Notes under the pieces: model-generated
Databases searched by the model: none
Seen by the model: the letters and a program-made list of their open reading frames with translations, nothing else
What the model was told of the DNA's origin: nothing
In this document: in pieces, positions 8,167 to 19,340 of the stretch
How the letters are laid out: every line of letters starts with the position of its first letter
How positions within the stretch are numbered: position 1 is the stretch's first letter
From: Superficieibacter sp. HKU1
GTDB lineage: Bacteria; Pseudomonadota; Gammaproteobacteria; Enterobacterales; Enterobacteriaceae
DNA: 64,000 nt
Direction: 5' to 3'
Assembly: GCF_029319185.1 (NCBI RefSeq)
Contig: NZ_CP119754.1
Coordinates: 2,108,001 to 2,172,000, forward strand
Program-made: the position numbers and the translations under genes

Positions 8167-8565
8167 TTTTTACTCCTTAGCAAACTGGCGATAGTCTACG
8201 TCCTGCGCGGCTCGCGGGCAAATATTCCCCCAGAAAAACAGGGGGATCTGCAGTGCTATCAGCTGGCGAGATTTGTTTTTGCATGCTAATAAAGTTGCGT
8301 AACGTATTTTATCAGGTACAGTGAGACCCTTTCGATAATCTGGCAACAGATTTGCTTGACATTCGACCGAAAGTTCGTCGTGCTATATCACCGTAGCGTA
8401 GAAAAACGATGTAACTCAGCCACCTGTGACAGCGTACGTTTCAGGCTGTAGGGCTGAGGGGTTGATCTCTGCTGGACGAGCCGCAATATCAACGGCTCAT
8501 TGTCTTCAGTACGTGAATCAACGTGCGATGTATTCCTGGAAGAATCAAATTAGGTAAAGGTGAAT
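8167..8565. promoter_or_regulatory. Divergent yciN/topA control region
   Basis: 399 bases without a gene. It contains a perfect TTGACA (8356-8361) pointing to topA with AT-rich TGCTATATCA about 20 bases on, so one promoter probably lies here, although the spacing is longer than ideal. E. coli topA has several promoters responding to supercoiling, Fis and heat shock. I can support only this one candidate by eye. A C/G-run inverted repeat is listed separately. Confidence 0.5.
8226..8246. repeat. Inverted repeat upstream of yciN/topA
   Basis: TCCCCC and GGGGGA are separated by AGAAAAACA, giving a six-base-pair stem about 60 bases before yciN and 320 before topA. It could be a hairpin in the yciN leader or a protein site; its function is unknown. 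Confidence 0.4.
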
Positions 8566-11163
8566 ATGGGTAAAGCTCTCGTTATCGTTGAGTCCCCGGC
8601 AAAAGCCAAAACGATCAATAAGTATCTGGGTAATGACTACGTGGTGAAATCCAGCGTCGGTCATATCCGCGATTTGCCGACCAGTGGCTCAGCCGCCAAA
8701 AAGAGCGCTGACTCTGCCTCCACCAAAACGGCCAAAAAGCCCAAAAAGGATGAACGCGGCGCGCTCGTCAACCGCATGGGCATTGACCCGTGGCATAACT
8801 GGGAGGCGCAATATGAAGTGCTCCCGGGGAAAGAAAAGGTTGTCGCTGAACTGAAACAGCTGGCTGAAAAAGCCGACCACATCTATCTCGCAACCGACCT
8901 TGACCGCGAAGGGGAGGCCATCGCCTGGCACCTGCGGGAAGTGATCGGTGGAGATGACAAACGCTACAGCCGGGTAGTGTTTAACGAAATTACTAAAAAC
9001 GCGATCCGCCAGGCGTTTGATAAGCCGGGCGAACTCAATATCGATCGTGTTAATGCTCAGCAGGCGCGTCGTTTTATGGACCGCGTAGTGGGCTATATGG
9101 TCTCTCCGCTGCTGTGGAAAAAAATCGCCCGTGGCCTGTCGGCTGGACGCGTACAGTCCGTCGCCGTGCGTCTGGTGGTTGAGCGCGAGCGTGAGATCAA
9201 AGCGTTTGTCCCGGAAGAGTTCTGGGAAGTCGATGCCAATGTTGCTACCCCAGGCGGTGATTCCCTGCCGCTTCAGGTGACGCATCAGAATGACAAATCG
9301 TTCCGTCCGGTAAACCGCGAAACCACCATGGCGGCGGTCAGCGTGCTGGAAAAAGCGCGCTATAGCGTGCTGGAGCGCGAAGATAAACCGACCAGCAGCA
9401 AGCCCGGCGCGCCGTTTATCACCTCCACGCTACAACAGGCGGCCAGTACCCGTCTGGGCTACGGGGTGAAAAAAACCATGATGCTGGCACAGCGCCTGTA
9501 TGAAGCGGGCTATATCACCTATATGCGTACCGATTCTACCAACCTGAGTAAGGATGCGGTGGACATGGTTCGTGGTTATATTGATGATAAGTTTGGCAAA
9601 AAATATTTGCCCGCCGATGCTAATCAGTACGCCAGCAAAGACAACTCGCAGGAAGCACACGAAGCGATTCGTCCTTCCGATGTGGCGGTTGAAGCTGACG
9701 CCCTGAAAGACATGGAAACTGACGCGCAAAAGCTGTATCAGCTGATCTGGCGTCAGTTCGTTGCCTGTCAGATGACGCCTGCACAGTACGATTCCACCAC
9801 GATAACCGTAAAAGCCGGTGATTTCCGCCTGAAAGCGCGGGGCCGTATTCTGCGTTTTGACGGCTGGACCAAAGTCATGCCAGCGCTGCGTAAAGGCGAT
9901 GAAGATCGTATTCTGCCTGCGGTCAATCAGGGCGATGAACTGTCGTTGATCGACATCGTTCCTGCACAGCACTTTACCAAGCCGCCGGCACGCTTTAGCG
10001 AAGCGTCGCTGGTTAAAGAACTGGAAAAACGCGGTATCGGTCGTCCGTCCACGTATGCCTCTATTATTTCCACCATCCAGGATCGTGGCTATGTGCGGGT
10101 TGAAAGCCGCCGTTTCTACGCCGAGAAAATGGGTGAGATTGTTACCGACCGTCTGAAAGATAATTTCCGCGAGCTGATGAATTTCGATTTCACCGCGCAA
10201 ATGGAAGACCGGCTCGATCAGGTCGCCCGCCACGAAGCCGAATGGCAGAAGGTGCTGGATATCTTTTTTGCCGAGTTCAGCGAACAGCTTCAGACTGCCG
10301 AGAAAGATCCGGCTGAAGGCGGAATGCAGCCTAATCAGATGGTGCTGACCAGCATCGACTGTCCGACCTGCGGTCGCAAAATGGGTATTCGTACCGCCAG
10401 CACCGGCGTTTTCCTTGGCTGCTCCGGTTATGCGCTATCGCCAAAAGAGCGCTGCAAAACCACTATTAACCTGGTGCCGGAAAACGAAGTTCTCAACGTG
10501 CTGGAAGGTGACGACGCGGAAACCAACGCGCTGCGTGCTAAACATCGTTGCCAGAAATGCGGCACCGCGATGGACAGCTACCTGATCGATCCGAAACGCA
10601 AACTTCACGTATGCGGTAACAACCCGACCTGCGACGGTTATGAAATCGAAGAGGGCGAGTTCCGCATCAAGGGGTATGACGGTCCGATTGTTGAGTGTGA
10701 AAAATGTGGATCTGAAATGCACCTGAAAATGGGGCGTTTCGGCAAATACATGGCCTGCACCAACGAAGAGTGTAAGAACACGCGTAAGATCCTGCGTAAC
10801 GGTGAAGTGGCTCCGCCGAAGGAAGATCCGGTACCGCTGCCGGAGCTGCCGTGCGAAAAATCGGACGCGTATTTTGTTCTGCGTGACGGTGCGGCTGGCG
10901 TCTTCCTCGCGGCTAACACCTTCCCGAAATCACGCGAAACGCGTGCGCCGCTGGTGGAAGAGCTGTACCGCTTCCGCGATCGTATGCCGGAGAAGCTGCG
11001 TTATCTGGCCGATGCGCCGCAGCAGGATCCTGAAGGCAACAAAACGGTCGTCCGTTTCAGCCGTAAGACTAAACAACAGTATGTTGCAGCAGAAAAAGAG
11101 GGTAAAGCGACCGGCTGGTCGGCCTTTTTCATCGACGGTAAGTGGGTAGAAGGTAAGAAGTAA
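8566..11163 (+). CDS. topA: DNA topoisomerase I
   Basis: 865 residues from the ATG at 8566, equal to E. coli TopA. An in-frame GTG six bases earlier is part of the AAAGGTG ribosome-binding site and was not used. The TOPRIM domain starts ALVIVESPAKAKTI with the acidic DLDRE motif. The active-site Tyr is in YITYMRTDST. The C-terminal third has three tetra-cysteine zinc ribbons (CPTCGRKMG, CQKCGTAMD, CEKCGSEMH) and then zinc-free ribbons. It relaxes negative supercoils and balances gyrase. A strong terminator follows, and cysB is the next gene. Confidence 0.98.
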   Translation: MGKALVIVESPAKAKTINKYLGNDYVVKSSVGHIRDLPTSGSAAKKSADSASTKTAKKPKKDERGALVNRMGIDPWHNWEAQYEVLPGKEKVVAELKQLAEKADHIYLATDLDREGEAIAWHLREVIGGDDKRYSRVVFNEITKNAIRQAFDKPGELNIDRVNAQQARRFMDRVVGYMVSPLLWKKIARGLSAGRVQSVAVRLVVEREREIKAFVPEEFWEVDANVATPGGDSLPLQVTHQNDKSFRPVNRETTMAAVSVLEKARYSVLEREDKPTSSKPGAPFITSTLQQAASTRLGYGVKKTMMLAQRLYEAGYITYMRTDSTNLSKDAVDMVRGYIDDKFGKKYLPADANQYASKDNSQEAHEAIRPSDVAVEADALKDMETDAQKLYQLIWRQFVACQMTPAQYDSTTITVKAGDFRLKARGRILRFDGWTKVMPALRKGDEDRILPAVNQGDELSLIDIVPAQHFTKPPARFSEASLVKELEKRGIGRPSTYASIISTIQDRGYVRVESRRFYAEKMGEIVTDRLKDNFRELMNFDFTAQMEDRLDQVARHEAEWQKVLDIFFAEFSEQLQTAEKDPAEGGMQPNQMVLTSIDCPTCGRKMGIRTASTGVFLGCSGYALSPKERCKTTINLVPENEVLNVLEGDDAETNALRAKHRCQKCGTAMDSYLIDPKRKLHVCGNNPTCDGYEIEEGEFRIKGYDGPIVECEKCGSEMHLKMGRFGKYMACTNEECKNTRKILRNGEVAPPKEDPVPLPELPCEKSDAYFVLRDGAAGVFLAANTFPKSRETRAPLVEELYRFRDRMPEKLRYLADAPQQDPEGNKTVVRFSRKTKQQYVAAEKEGKATGWSAFFIDGKWVEGKK

Positions 11164-11191
11164 ATCTCATTACTCCGCTGTAACACCTCTC

Positions 11192-11220
11192 AAAAGGGCC
11201 GCTTGTCGGCCCTTTTATAT
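11192..11220 (+). terminator. topA rho-independent terminator
   Basis: AAAAGGGCCG, loop CTTGT and CGGCCCTTTT form a ten-base-pair stem whose 3' arm ends in U residues and runs into TATATTT. It begins 28 bases after the topA stop. Confidence 0.9.
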
Positions 11221-11349
11221 TTCTCGTTATTATTTTTTAATCATATCTATACAGTGTGGCTATAAATGATATAGTGGTTATAGTTAGCTCCTTTTTTAGT
11301 CTTAAATCGTCTTAAGCGATTGACCCTGCGTTTACCGGGATGGCGCGTC

Positions 11350-12324
11350 ATGAAACTACAACAGCTTCGCTATATCGTTGAGGTGGTCAACCACAATCTC
11401 AACGTCTCTTCCACGGCGGAAGGGCTTTATACCTCGCAGCCAGGCATCAGTAAGCAAGTACGGATGCTGGAAGATGAGTTAGGGATCCAGATTTTTGCCC
11501 GTAGCGGTAAACATCTGACTCAGGTGACGCCCGCCGGTCAGGAGATTATCCGCATTGCCCGTGAAGTGCTGTCGAAGGTGGATGCCATCAAATCCGTTGC
11601 CGGAGAGCACACCTGGCCGGATAAAGGTTCGCTGTATGTGGCGACCACGCACACTCAGGCACGCTACGCGCTGCCAGGGGTCATCAAAGGTTTTATCGAA
11701 CGTTACCCCCGCGTGTCGTTGCATATGCATCAGGGATCGCCGACGCAAATCGCTGAGGCGGTATCGAAAGGCAATGCCGATTTTGCGATTGCCACCGAGG
11801 CGCTACATCTTTATGACGATCTGGTTATGTTGCCGTGCTATCACTGGAACCGCTCGATTGTTGTAACCCCGGAGCACCCGCTGGCCTCCAAATCTTCAGT
11901 CACTATTGAAGAACTGGCCCAGTACCCGCTGGTAACCTATACCTTTGGCTTTACCGGCCGCTCGGAACTGGATACGGCCTTTAACCGCGCCGGATTAACC
12001 CCGCGTATCGTATTTACCGCAACCGATGCGGATGTCATCAAAACGTACGTCAGGCTGGACCTGGGCGTTGGGGTGATTGCCAGCATGGCGGTGGATCCGG
12101 TGTCCGATCCCGACCTGGTTCGCCTGGATGCGCACGGTGTCTTTAGTCACAGCACGACCAAGATTGGTTTTCGCCGCAGCACGTTTCTGCGTAGTTATAT
12201 GTATGATTTTATTCAGCGCTTTGCTCCACATCTGACGCGCGACGTCGTCGATACCGCCGTCGCGCTGCGCTCGAATGAAGATATTGAAGAGATGTTTAAA
12301 GACATTAAATTGCCAGAAAAATGA
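11350..12324 (+). CDS. cysB: LysR-type regulator of cysteine biosynthesis CysB
   Basis: 324 residues from the ATG at 11350, matching E. coli CysB; an in-frame codon 30 bases earlier lies in the leader and was not used. The N-terminal winged helix (MKLQQLRYIVEVVNHNLNVS) is followed by the effector domain that binds N-acetylserine or O-acetylserine (TTHTQARYALP, HQGSPTQI, TFTGRS-type loop). It activates sulfate assimilation genes and represses its own promoter. Residue 237 is Asp in RLDLGVGVIAS, where as far as I recall E. coli and Salmonella have RLGLGVG; see findings. Length and frame are otherwise intact. Confidence 0.96.
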   Translation: MKLQQLRYIVEVVNHNLNVSSTAEGLYTSQPGISKQVRMLEDELGIQIFARSGKHLTQVTPAGQEIIRIAREVLSKVDAIKSVAGEHTWPDKGSLYVATTHTQARYALPGVIKGFIERYPRVSLHMHQGSPTQIAEAVSKGNADFAIATEALHLYDDLVMLPCYHWNRSIVVTPEHPLASKSSVTIEELAQYPLVTYTFGFTGRSELDTAFNRAGLTPRIVFTATDADVIKTYVRLDLGVGVIASMAVDPVSDPDLVRLDAHGVFSHSTTKIGFRRSTFLRSYMYDFIQRFAPHLTRDVVDTAVALRSNEDIEEMFKDIKLPEK

Positions 12325-12337
12325 TCTACGCCTGACG

Positions 12338-12366
12338 ATGGTCTCTTCATTGAGGAGACCATTTTG
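12338..12366 (+). terminator. cysB terminator
   Basis: ATGGTCTC and GAGACCAT pair across a nine-base loop and are followed by TTTTG, 13 bases after the cysB stop. Confidence 0.8.
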
Positions 12367-12625
12367 CAGGCAAAGCATTATTGCCTTAATGTTATTATGG
12401 TCTTTTCCACCTGAACTTAACAAAGTAGTAACAATTTTGCCATCCCGCCAGTTTGTCCTTTCGATTATTTATTTCATGTCAAAGATTAAATAATTCCATT
12501 GATCCCACAGGTAATTTCGCTGGATTTTTCGGCCAATATTGATTAGGATTTATCTCAATTAAGATTGCTTACGCCGATTGCTGGTGCTGAAAATGATAAG
12601 TAGTACCGATTTTACGAGGTTAGTA
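12367..12625 (+). promoter_or_regulatory. AT-rich leader region before ymiA
   Basis: The 301-base gap between cysB and ymiA holds the cysB terminator and then AT-rich DNA (12480-12610) that probably carries the ymiA promoter. I could not single out convincing -35 and -10 boxes. An ACGAGG site at 12614-12619 precedes the ymiA ATG. Confidence 0.35.
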
Positions 12626-12754
12626 ATGTCATCTGGAAGTGAGCAGCCGAAAAGAGATCCGCAGCTTAAGCGCAAAGCCTGGCGTGCCGTCTTCGTAGGC
12701 TCGGCCTTGTTTTGGGTGGCGCTGGCACTGCTGATCTGGAAATTTTGGGGCTAG
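12626..12754 (+). CDS. ymiA: Small single-pass membrane protein YmiA
   Basis: 42 residues: a charged N-terminal half (SEQPKRDPQLKRKAW) followed by one membrane helix (about residues 20-38, AVFVGSALFWVALALLIW) and the end KFWG. It closely resembles E. coli YmiA, annotated between cysB and acnA. Function is unknown. It is paired with ymiC downstream, which has the same layout, so the two may work together. Confidence 0.88.
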   Translation: MSSGSEQPKRDPQLKRKAWRAVFVGSALFWVALALLIWKFWG

Positions 12755-12816
12755 TCATAGCTCCGGATGCGCGTCTTTTAATAACATTATAAAAAAATAC
12801 ACCACAGCAATATAAG

Positions 12817-12834
12817 CCTGCCCGTAAGGGCAGG
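12817..12834 (+). repeat. Hairpin between ymiA and ymiC
   Basis: CCTGCCC and GGGCAGG form a perfect seven-base-pair stem with a GTAA loop. There is no U run, so it is more likely an mRNA stability or processing structure than a full terminator. Confidence 0.55.
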
Positions 12835-12863
12835 GGCAATAAATCACTTTTATGGTGTAAAAA

Positions 12864-12962
12864 ATGAATCACGATAGCGATACAAAATACTGGTCATGGC
12901 TGGGAGTGCTTTCGTTCTCTCTGCTCTTCTGGGCGCAGTTGGCCTGGATGTTGACCTACTGA
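12864..12962 (+). CDS. ymiC: Small single-pass membrane protein YmiC (YciX)
   Basis: 32 residues with a short polar head (MNHDSDTKYW) and one hydrophobic helix (LGVLSFSLLFWAQLAWML). It lies 109 bases after ymiA and just before a strong terminator. The matching E. coli gene is annotated at this locus as ymiC, formerly yciX. Function is unknown. The shared FW-containing helix suggests kinship with YmiA. Confidence 0.83.
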   Translation: MNHDSDTKYWSWLGVLSFSLLFWAQLAWMLTY

Positions 12963-12971
12963 TCTTTTGAG

Positions 12972-12994
12972 ACCCGGCTTCTGCCGGGTTTTTC
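12972..12994 (+). terminator. ymiA-ymiC terminator
   Basis: ACCCGGC, loop TTCT and GCCGGGT are followed by TTTTTCTCTTTT, a textbook rho-independent terminator ten bases after ymiC. Confidence 0.92.
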
Positions 12995-13035
12995 TCTTTT
13001 ATTCCCCCCATTTTGCCTGTTTATCAATTTGAGTT

Positions 13036-13050
13036 GTTATCAAAACGTTA
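13036..13050 (+). promoter_or_regulatory. Probable ArcA box upstream of acnA
   Basis: GTTATCAAAACGTTA consists of two GTTA units eleven bases apart, the layout of the ArcA-P consensus, 77 bases before the acnA start. E. coli acnA is repressed by ArcA without oxygen, so the match is in keeping with the gene. Confidence 0.6.
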
Positions 13051-13126
13051 CGACATGTTTGTGTTATCTTTAATGCAACCCTGGAAAAAATCAGGGAATC
13101 GCAATCCCTGTCATTAAGGAGGAGCT

Positions 13127-15802
<2,676 letters not shown>

Positions 15803-15814
15803 CCCGCTGTAAAA

Positions 15815-15912
15815 CTGCCCGGTGGCGCTGCGCTTACCGGGCCTACGATAATTGTGTAACCCGCTGATATTGTGAGGGTTGTAGGCCGGGTAAGGCGAAG
15901 CCGCCACCCGGC
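15815..15912. repeat. BIME: two opposed REP units after acnA
   Basis: A REP unit at 15815-15847 (core GCCCGGTGGCGCTGCGCTTA) faces an inverted one at 15880-15912 (core TAGGCCGGGTAAGGCGAAGC) across a 32-base linker. It lies between convergent acnA and ribA. Such elements fold into stable hairpins that protect upstream mRNA and can bind gyrase or IHF. Confidence 0.9.
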
Positions 15913-15991
15913 ACAATCACTCACCGGGGCCATTATTGACTCTCCGTAGGCATCCAGGCTCCCGCAACACGCTCAACCATCGCGTCACATC

Positions 15992-16582
15992 CTACTTACC
16001 CAACAAATGCCCCATCTTGGCCGCTTTAGTATCCAGATAATGTTCGTTATTTGGATTACGTCCGACAATCAGCGGAACGCGCTCAACAATATTTATTCCC
16101 GCCTCGGTTAAAATCTCCACTTTCAGGGGATTATTGGTCAGCAGGCGAACTTCATCAACGGCGAGGAGTTTGAACATATCGGCACATAAGGTAAAGTCCC
16201 GCTCATCGGCAGCAAACCCTAACTGATGGTTGGCTTCTACCGTATCGTAACCCTGATCCTGCAACGCATAGGCGCGAATTTTATTCAGCAGCCCAATATT
16301 ACGTCCTTCCTGCCGATGGTAGAGCAGCACGCCACGGCCTTCTTCGGCAATATGCGTTAACGCCGCTTCCAGCTGAAAGCCACAGTCGCAGCGCAAACTA
16401 AAGAGGGCGTCCCCGGTCAGGCATTCTGAATGGACCCGCGCCAGCACGGGTGTCTGCCCGGAAATATCGCCATAGACCAGGGCAACATGATCCTGTCCGG
16501 TTGCCAGTTCTTCAAATCCCACCATCAGGAAATCGCCCCAGGGGGTTGGCAGTTTGGCTTCTGCCACTCGTTTAAGCTGCAT
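15992..16582 (-). CDS. ribA: GTP cyclohydrolase II
   Basis: 196 residues, same as E. coli RibA. It opens the imidazole ring of GTP, releasing formate and pyrophosphate, the first step of riboflavin synthesis. Zinc ligands are the cysteines of HSECLTGDALFSLRCDCG near residues 53-68. YHRQEGRNIGLLNKI is the substrate-binding signature. It is convergent with acnA and divergent from pgpB. Confidence 0.97.
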   Translation of the reverse strand: MQLKRVAEAKLPTPWGDFLMVGFEELATGQDHVALVYGDISGQTPVLARVHSECLTGDALFSLRCDCGFQLEAALTHIAEEGRGVLLYHRQEGRNIGLLNKIRAYALQDQGYDTVEANHQLGFAADERDFTLCADMFKLLAVDEVRLLTNNPLKVEILTEAGINIVERVPLIVGRNPNNEHYLDTKAAKMGHLLGK

Positions 16583-16763
16583 GTGATTCTCCAGATTATG
16601 CGGACACCTTTCGTGTCTTCTGTATGTCGCTATTTTGCCACAATGTTTTCTACTTCACCTAATTACCCATTTTTGAACGCACATTAAGCGAACAAACACG
16701 CGATTCGCGCCGCATCGCTGAATTTCAGTTATGATTTGTGCAGCCATTTTAAAAGGAGTGACT

Positions 16764-17528
16764 ATGTTTTCCATCGCCAGACGCACGTCAGCAGGCGCCG
16801 CCTTATTACTCATCATGCCTGTGGCGGTATGGCTCTCAGGATGGCGGTGGGAGCCGGGGCTGAACACATGGTGGTTAAAAACCCTCTACTGGGTTACGGA
16901 GACGGTCACTCAGCCCTGGGGAATCATTACGCATGTGGTACTTTGCGGATGGTTTTTCTGGTGCCTGCGTTTTCGGTTACGTCCGGCCATTATGCTGTTC
17001 GCTATTCTCGGCGGCGCAATCCTAATCGGTCAGGGAGCGAAATCGTGGGTAAAGCAGCAGGTGCAGGAGCCACGCCCCTTTGTGCTGTGGCTGGAAAAAA
17101 CCCATCATATTCCGGTGGATGAGTTCTACACTTTAAAACGTAAAGCGCGCGGCGCGATGGTGAAAGAATTGCTGACGGAACAGGACAATATTCCTCCTTT
17201 TTTGCGTAAACACTGGCAAAAAGAGACCGGTTTTGCCTTTCCCTCCGGGCATACTCTTTTTGCCGCTAGCTGGGCATTGCTGGGCGTAGGGCTGTTATGG
17301 CCGCGCCGTCGCAGGATCACCATCGCCGTATTGTTGCTCTGGGCAACGGCAGTGATGGGAAGTCGTATGCTGCTGGGGATGCACTGGCCGCGTGATTTGG
17401 TCGTCGCTACCCTGATTTCCTGGTTGCTGGTGACCTTCGCCGTTTGGCTGGCGCAGCGTATCTGTGGCCCGCTGACGCCGCCAGGTGAAGAAGCCCGGGA
17501 AATCAAAGAACGAGAGCAGAAAAGCTAA
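16764..17528 (+). CDS. pgpB: Phosphatidylglycerophosphatase B / undecaprenyl-diphosphate phosphatase
   Basis: 254 residues from the ATG at 16764, preceded by AAAAGGAG; this matches the E. coli length, so an earlier in-frame codon was rejected. It is a PAP2-family inner-membrane phosphatase with several membrane helices and the three phosphatase motifs: KQQVQEPRP, PSGHT and SRMLLGMHWPRD. It dephosphorylates phosphatidylglycerol phosphate, undecaprenyl diphosphate and other lipid phosphates at the periplasmic face. The charged C-terminal tail is typical. Confidence 0.95.
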   Translation: MFSIARRTSAGAALLLIMPVAVWLSGWRWEPGLNTWWLKTLYWVTETVTQPWGIITHVVLCGWFFWCLRFRLRPAIMLFAILGGAILIGQGAKSWVKQQVQEPRPFVLWLEKTHHIPVDEFYTLKRKARGAMVKELLTEQDNIPPFLRKHWQKETGFAFPSGHTLFAASWALLGVGLLWPRRRRITIAVLLLWATAVMGSRMLLGMHWPRDLVVATLISWLLVTFAVWLAQRICGPLTPPGEEAREIKEREQKS

Positions 17529-17679
17529 GCAGGGTTGAAAATCTGTTCGTTCGCCCTTAAATCCAGCACTGGTGTGACGCTTTTCCATTTCGTCTATAGC
17601 ATGAAAATGGTACTTTATAAGGCTGGAAGCGCCAGGCTGCATACTATTTAAACGCTCACGCCACATAACGGGAAGTAAT

Positions 17680-17985
17680 GTGAAATATTTACTCATTTTC
17701 TTATTGGTATTAGCGATTTTCGTCATCTCGGTCACGTTAGGTGCACAAAACGATCAGGTGGTGACTTTCAACTATTTGCTGGCCCAGGGAGAGTTCAGAA
17801 TCTCCACGTTGCTGGCAGCGCTCTTTGCTGCGGGCTTTGCCATCGGCTGGTTAATCTGCGGCCTTTTCTGGCTGCGCCTTCGCGTCTCGCTGCTGTATGC
17901 TGAACGAAAACTCAAACGTCTGGAAAATCAAACCCTGACCACGCCAGTGCCGACAGAGCCGGGCGTACCGGTAGCGAAGGAATAA
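17680..17985 (+). CDS. lapA: LapA, lipopolysaccharide assembly protein A
   Basis: 101 residues, opening at GTG after a GGAAG site. The nearby ATG two bases earlier is followed at once by TGA. There are two hydrophobic helices (about 1-21 and 43-66) and a charged coiled tail (AERKLKRLENQ). LapA partners LapB in the inner membrane, where the pair controls FtsH-dependent breakdown of LpxC and hence lipid A synthesis. lapB starts six bases after its stop. Confidence 0.94.
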   Translation: MKYLLIFLLVLAIFVISVTLGAQNDQVVTFNYLLAQGEFRISTLLAALFAAGFAIGWLICGLFWLRLRVSLLYAERKLKRLENQTLTTPVPTEPGVPVAKE

Positions 17986-17991
17986 CCATTT

Positions 17992-19161
17992 ATGCTGGAG
18001 TTGTTGTTTCTGCTTTTACCCGTTGCGGCTGCCTATGGGTGGTACATGGGGCGCAGAAGTGCACAACAGTCCAAACAGGACGACGCGAATCGCCTGTCAC
18101 GTGACTACGTGACTGGGGTTAACTTCCTGTTAAGCAACCAACAGGACAAGGCGGTGGATCTGTTCCTCGACATGCTGAAAGAGGATACCGGCACCGTCGA
18201 GGCCCATCTTACCCTCGGGAACCTGTTTCGCTCCCGCGGTGAAGTCGATCGCGCCATTCGTATTCACCAGACCTTAATGGAAAGCGCGTCGCTGACTTAC
18301 GATCAGCGCCTGCTGGCGGTACAGCAACTTGGTCGCGATTACATGGCGGCAGGGATGTACGATCGCGCCGAGGATATGTTCAGCCAGCTGGTTGATGAAA
18401 CCGATTTTCGCATCAGTGCACTACAACAACTGCTGCAAATCGCGCAGGCGACGAGCGACTGGCAAAAAGCCATCGACGTTGCCGAGCGTCTGGTGAAGCT
18501 GGGAAAAGAAAAACATCGTGGCGAAATTGCCCATTTTTACTGCGAGCTTGCGCTACAGCAGATGGGCAATGACGACATGGACAAAGCGATGACGCTGCTG
18601 AAAAAAGGCGCGTCGGCCGATCGTAATAGCGCCCGCATTTCCATCATGATGGGACGCGTATTCATGGCTAAAGGCGACTATGCAAAGGCGGTTGAAAGTC
18701 TGCTGCGGGTCATTGATCAGGATAAAGAACTGGTTAGCGAAACGCTGGAGATGCTGCAAACCTGCTATCAGCAGCTGGGCAAGCATGAGGAATGGGCTGC
18801 GTTCTTACATCGCTGTGTAGAAGAGAACGTCGGTGCGACGGCAGAACTGATGCTGGCCGATATCGTTGAGCAACGCGAGGGGCAGGAGAATGCGCAGGTT
18901 TATGTTACGCGTCATCTACAGCAACACCCGACGATGCGTGTTTTTCATAAGCTGATGGACTATCACCTCAATGAAGCGGAAGAAGGCCGGGCTAAAGAGA
19001 GCCTGATGGTGCTGCGTGATATGGTCGGCGAGCAGATACGCAGCAAGCCGCGGTTCCGCTGTCAGAAATGCGGTTTTACGGCCTACACGCTTTACTGGCA
19101 TTGTCCGTCCTGCCGGGCCTGGTCGACGGTTAAACCTATTCGCGGGCTTGACGGGCAATAA
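17992..19161 (+). CDS. lapB: LapB, lipopolysaccharide assembly protein B
   Basis: 389 residues, as in E. coli. An N-terminal membrane anchor (residues 1-18) is followed by about nine TPR repeats and a C-terminal rubredoxin-like metal site: Cys357, Cys360, Cys371 and Cys374 (CQKCG and CPSC). It acts as the adaptor presenting LpxC to FtsH and is antagonised by PbgA/YejM. It forms an operon with lapA. Confidence 0.96.
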   Translation: MLELLFLLLPVAAAYGWYMGRRSAQQSKQDDANRLSRDYVTGVNFLLSNQQDKAVDLFLDMLKEDTGTVEAHLTLGNLFRSRGEVDRAIRIHQTLMESASLTYDQRLLAVQQLGRDYMAAGMYDRAEDMFSQLVDETDFRISALQQLLQIAQATSDWQKAIDVAERLVKLGKEKHRGEIAHFYCELALQQMGNDDMDKAMTLLKKGASADRNSARISIMMGRVFMAKGDYAKAVESLLRVIDQDKELVSETLEMLQTCYQQLGKHEEWAAFLHRCVEENVGATAELMLADIVEQREGQENAQVYVTRHLQQHPTMRVFHKLMDYHLNEAEEGRAKESLMVLRDMVGEQIRSKPRFRCQKCGFTAYTLYWHCPSCRAWSTVKPIRGLDGQ

Positions 19162-19340
19162 AAAAAACACCACTTTAGTTACAACATACTATCGTTGTTT
19201 TATCTGCGTAATTTCCAACTCCGTGCTCATGTCGCCTGGCAGCCAAAATGCAGCCTGTTCATTTTGCGCTGTCGCAGGTAGAATGCTCGCCGTTTACCTT
19301 TTTTGCGCCTCTCACGCGCCATCATCAGGAAGGTTCGGTC

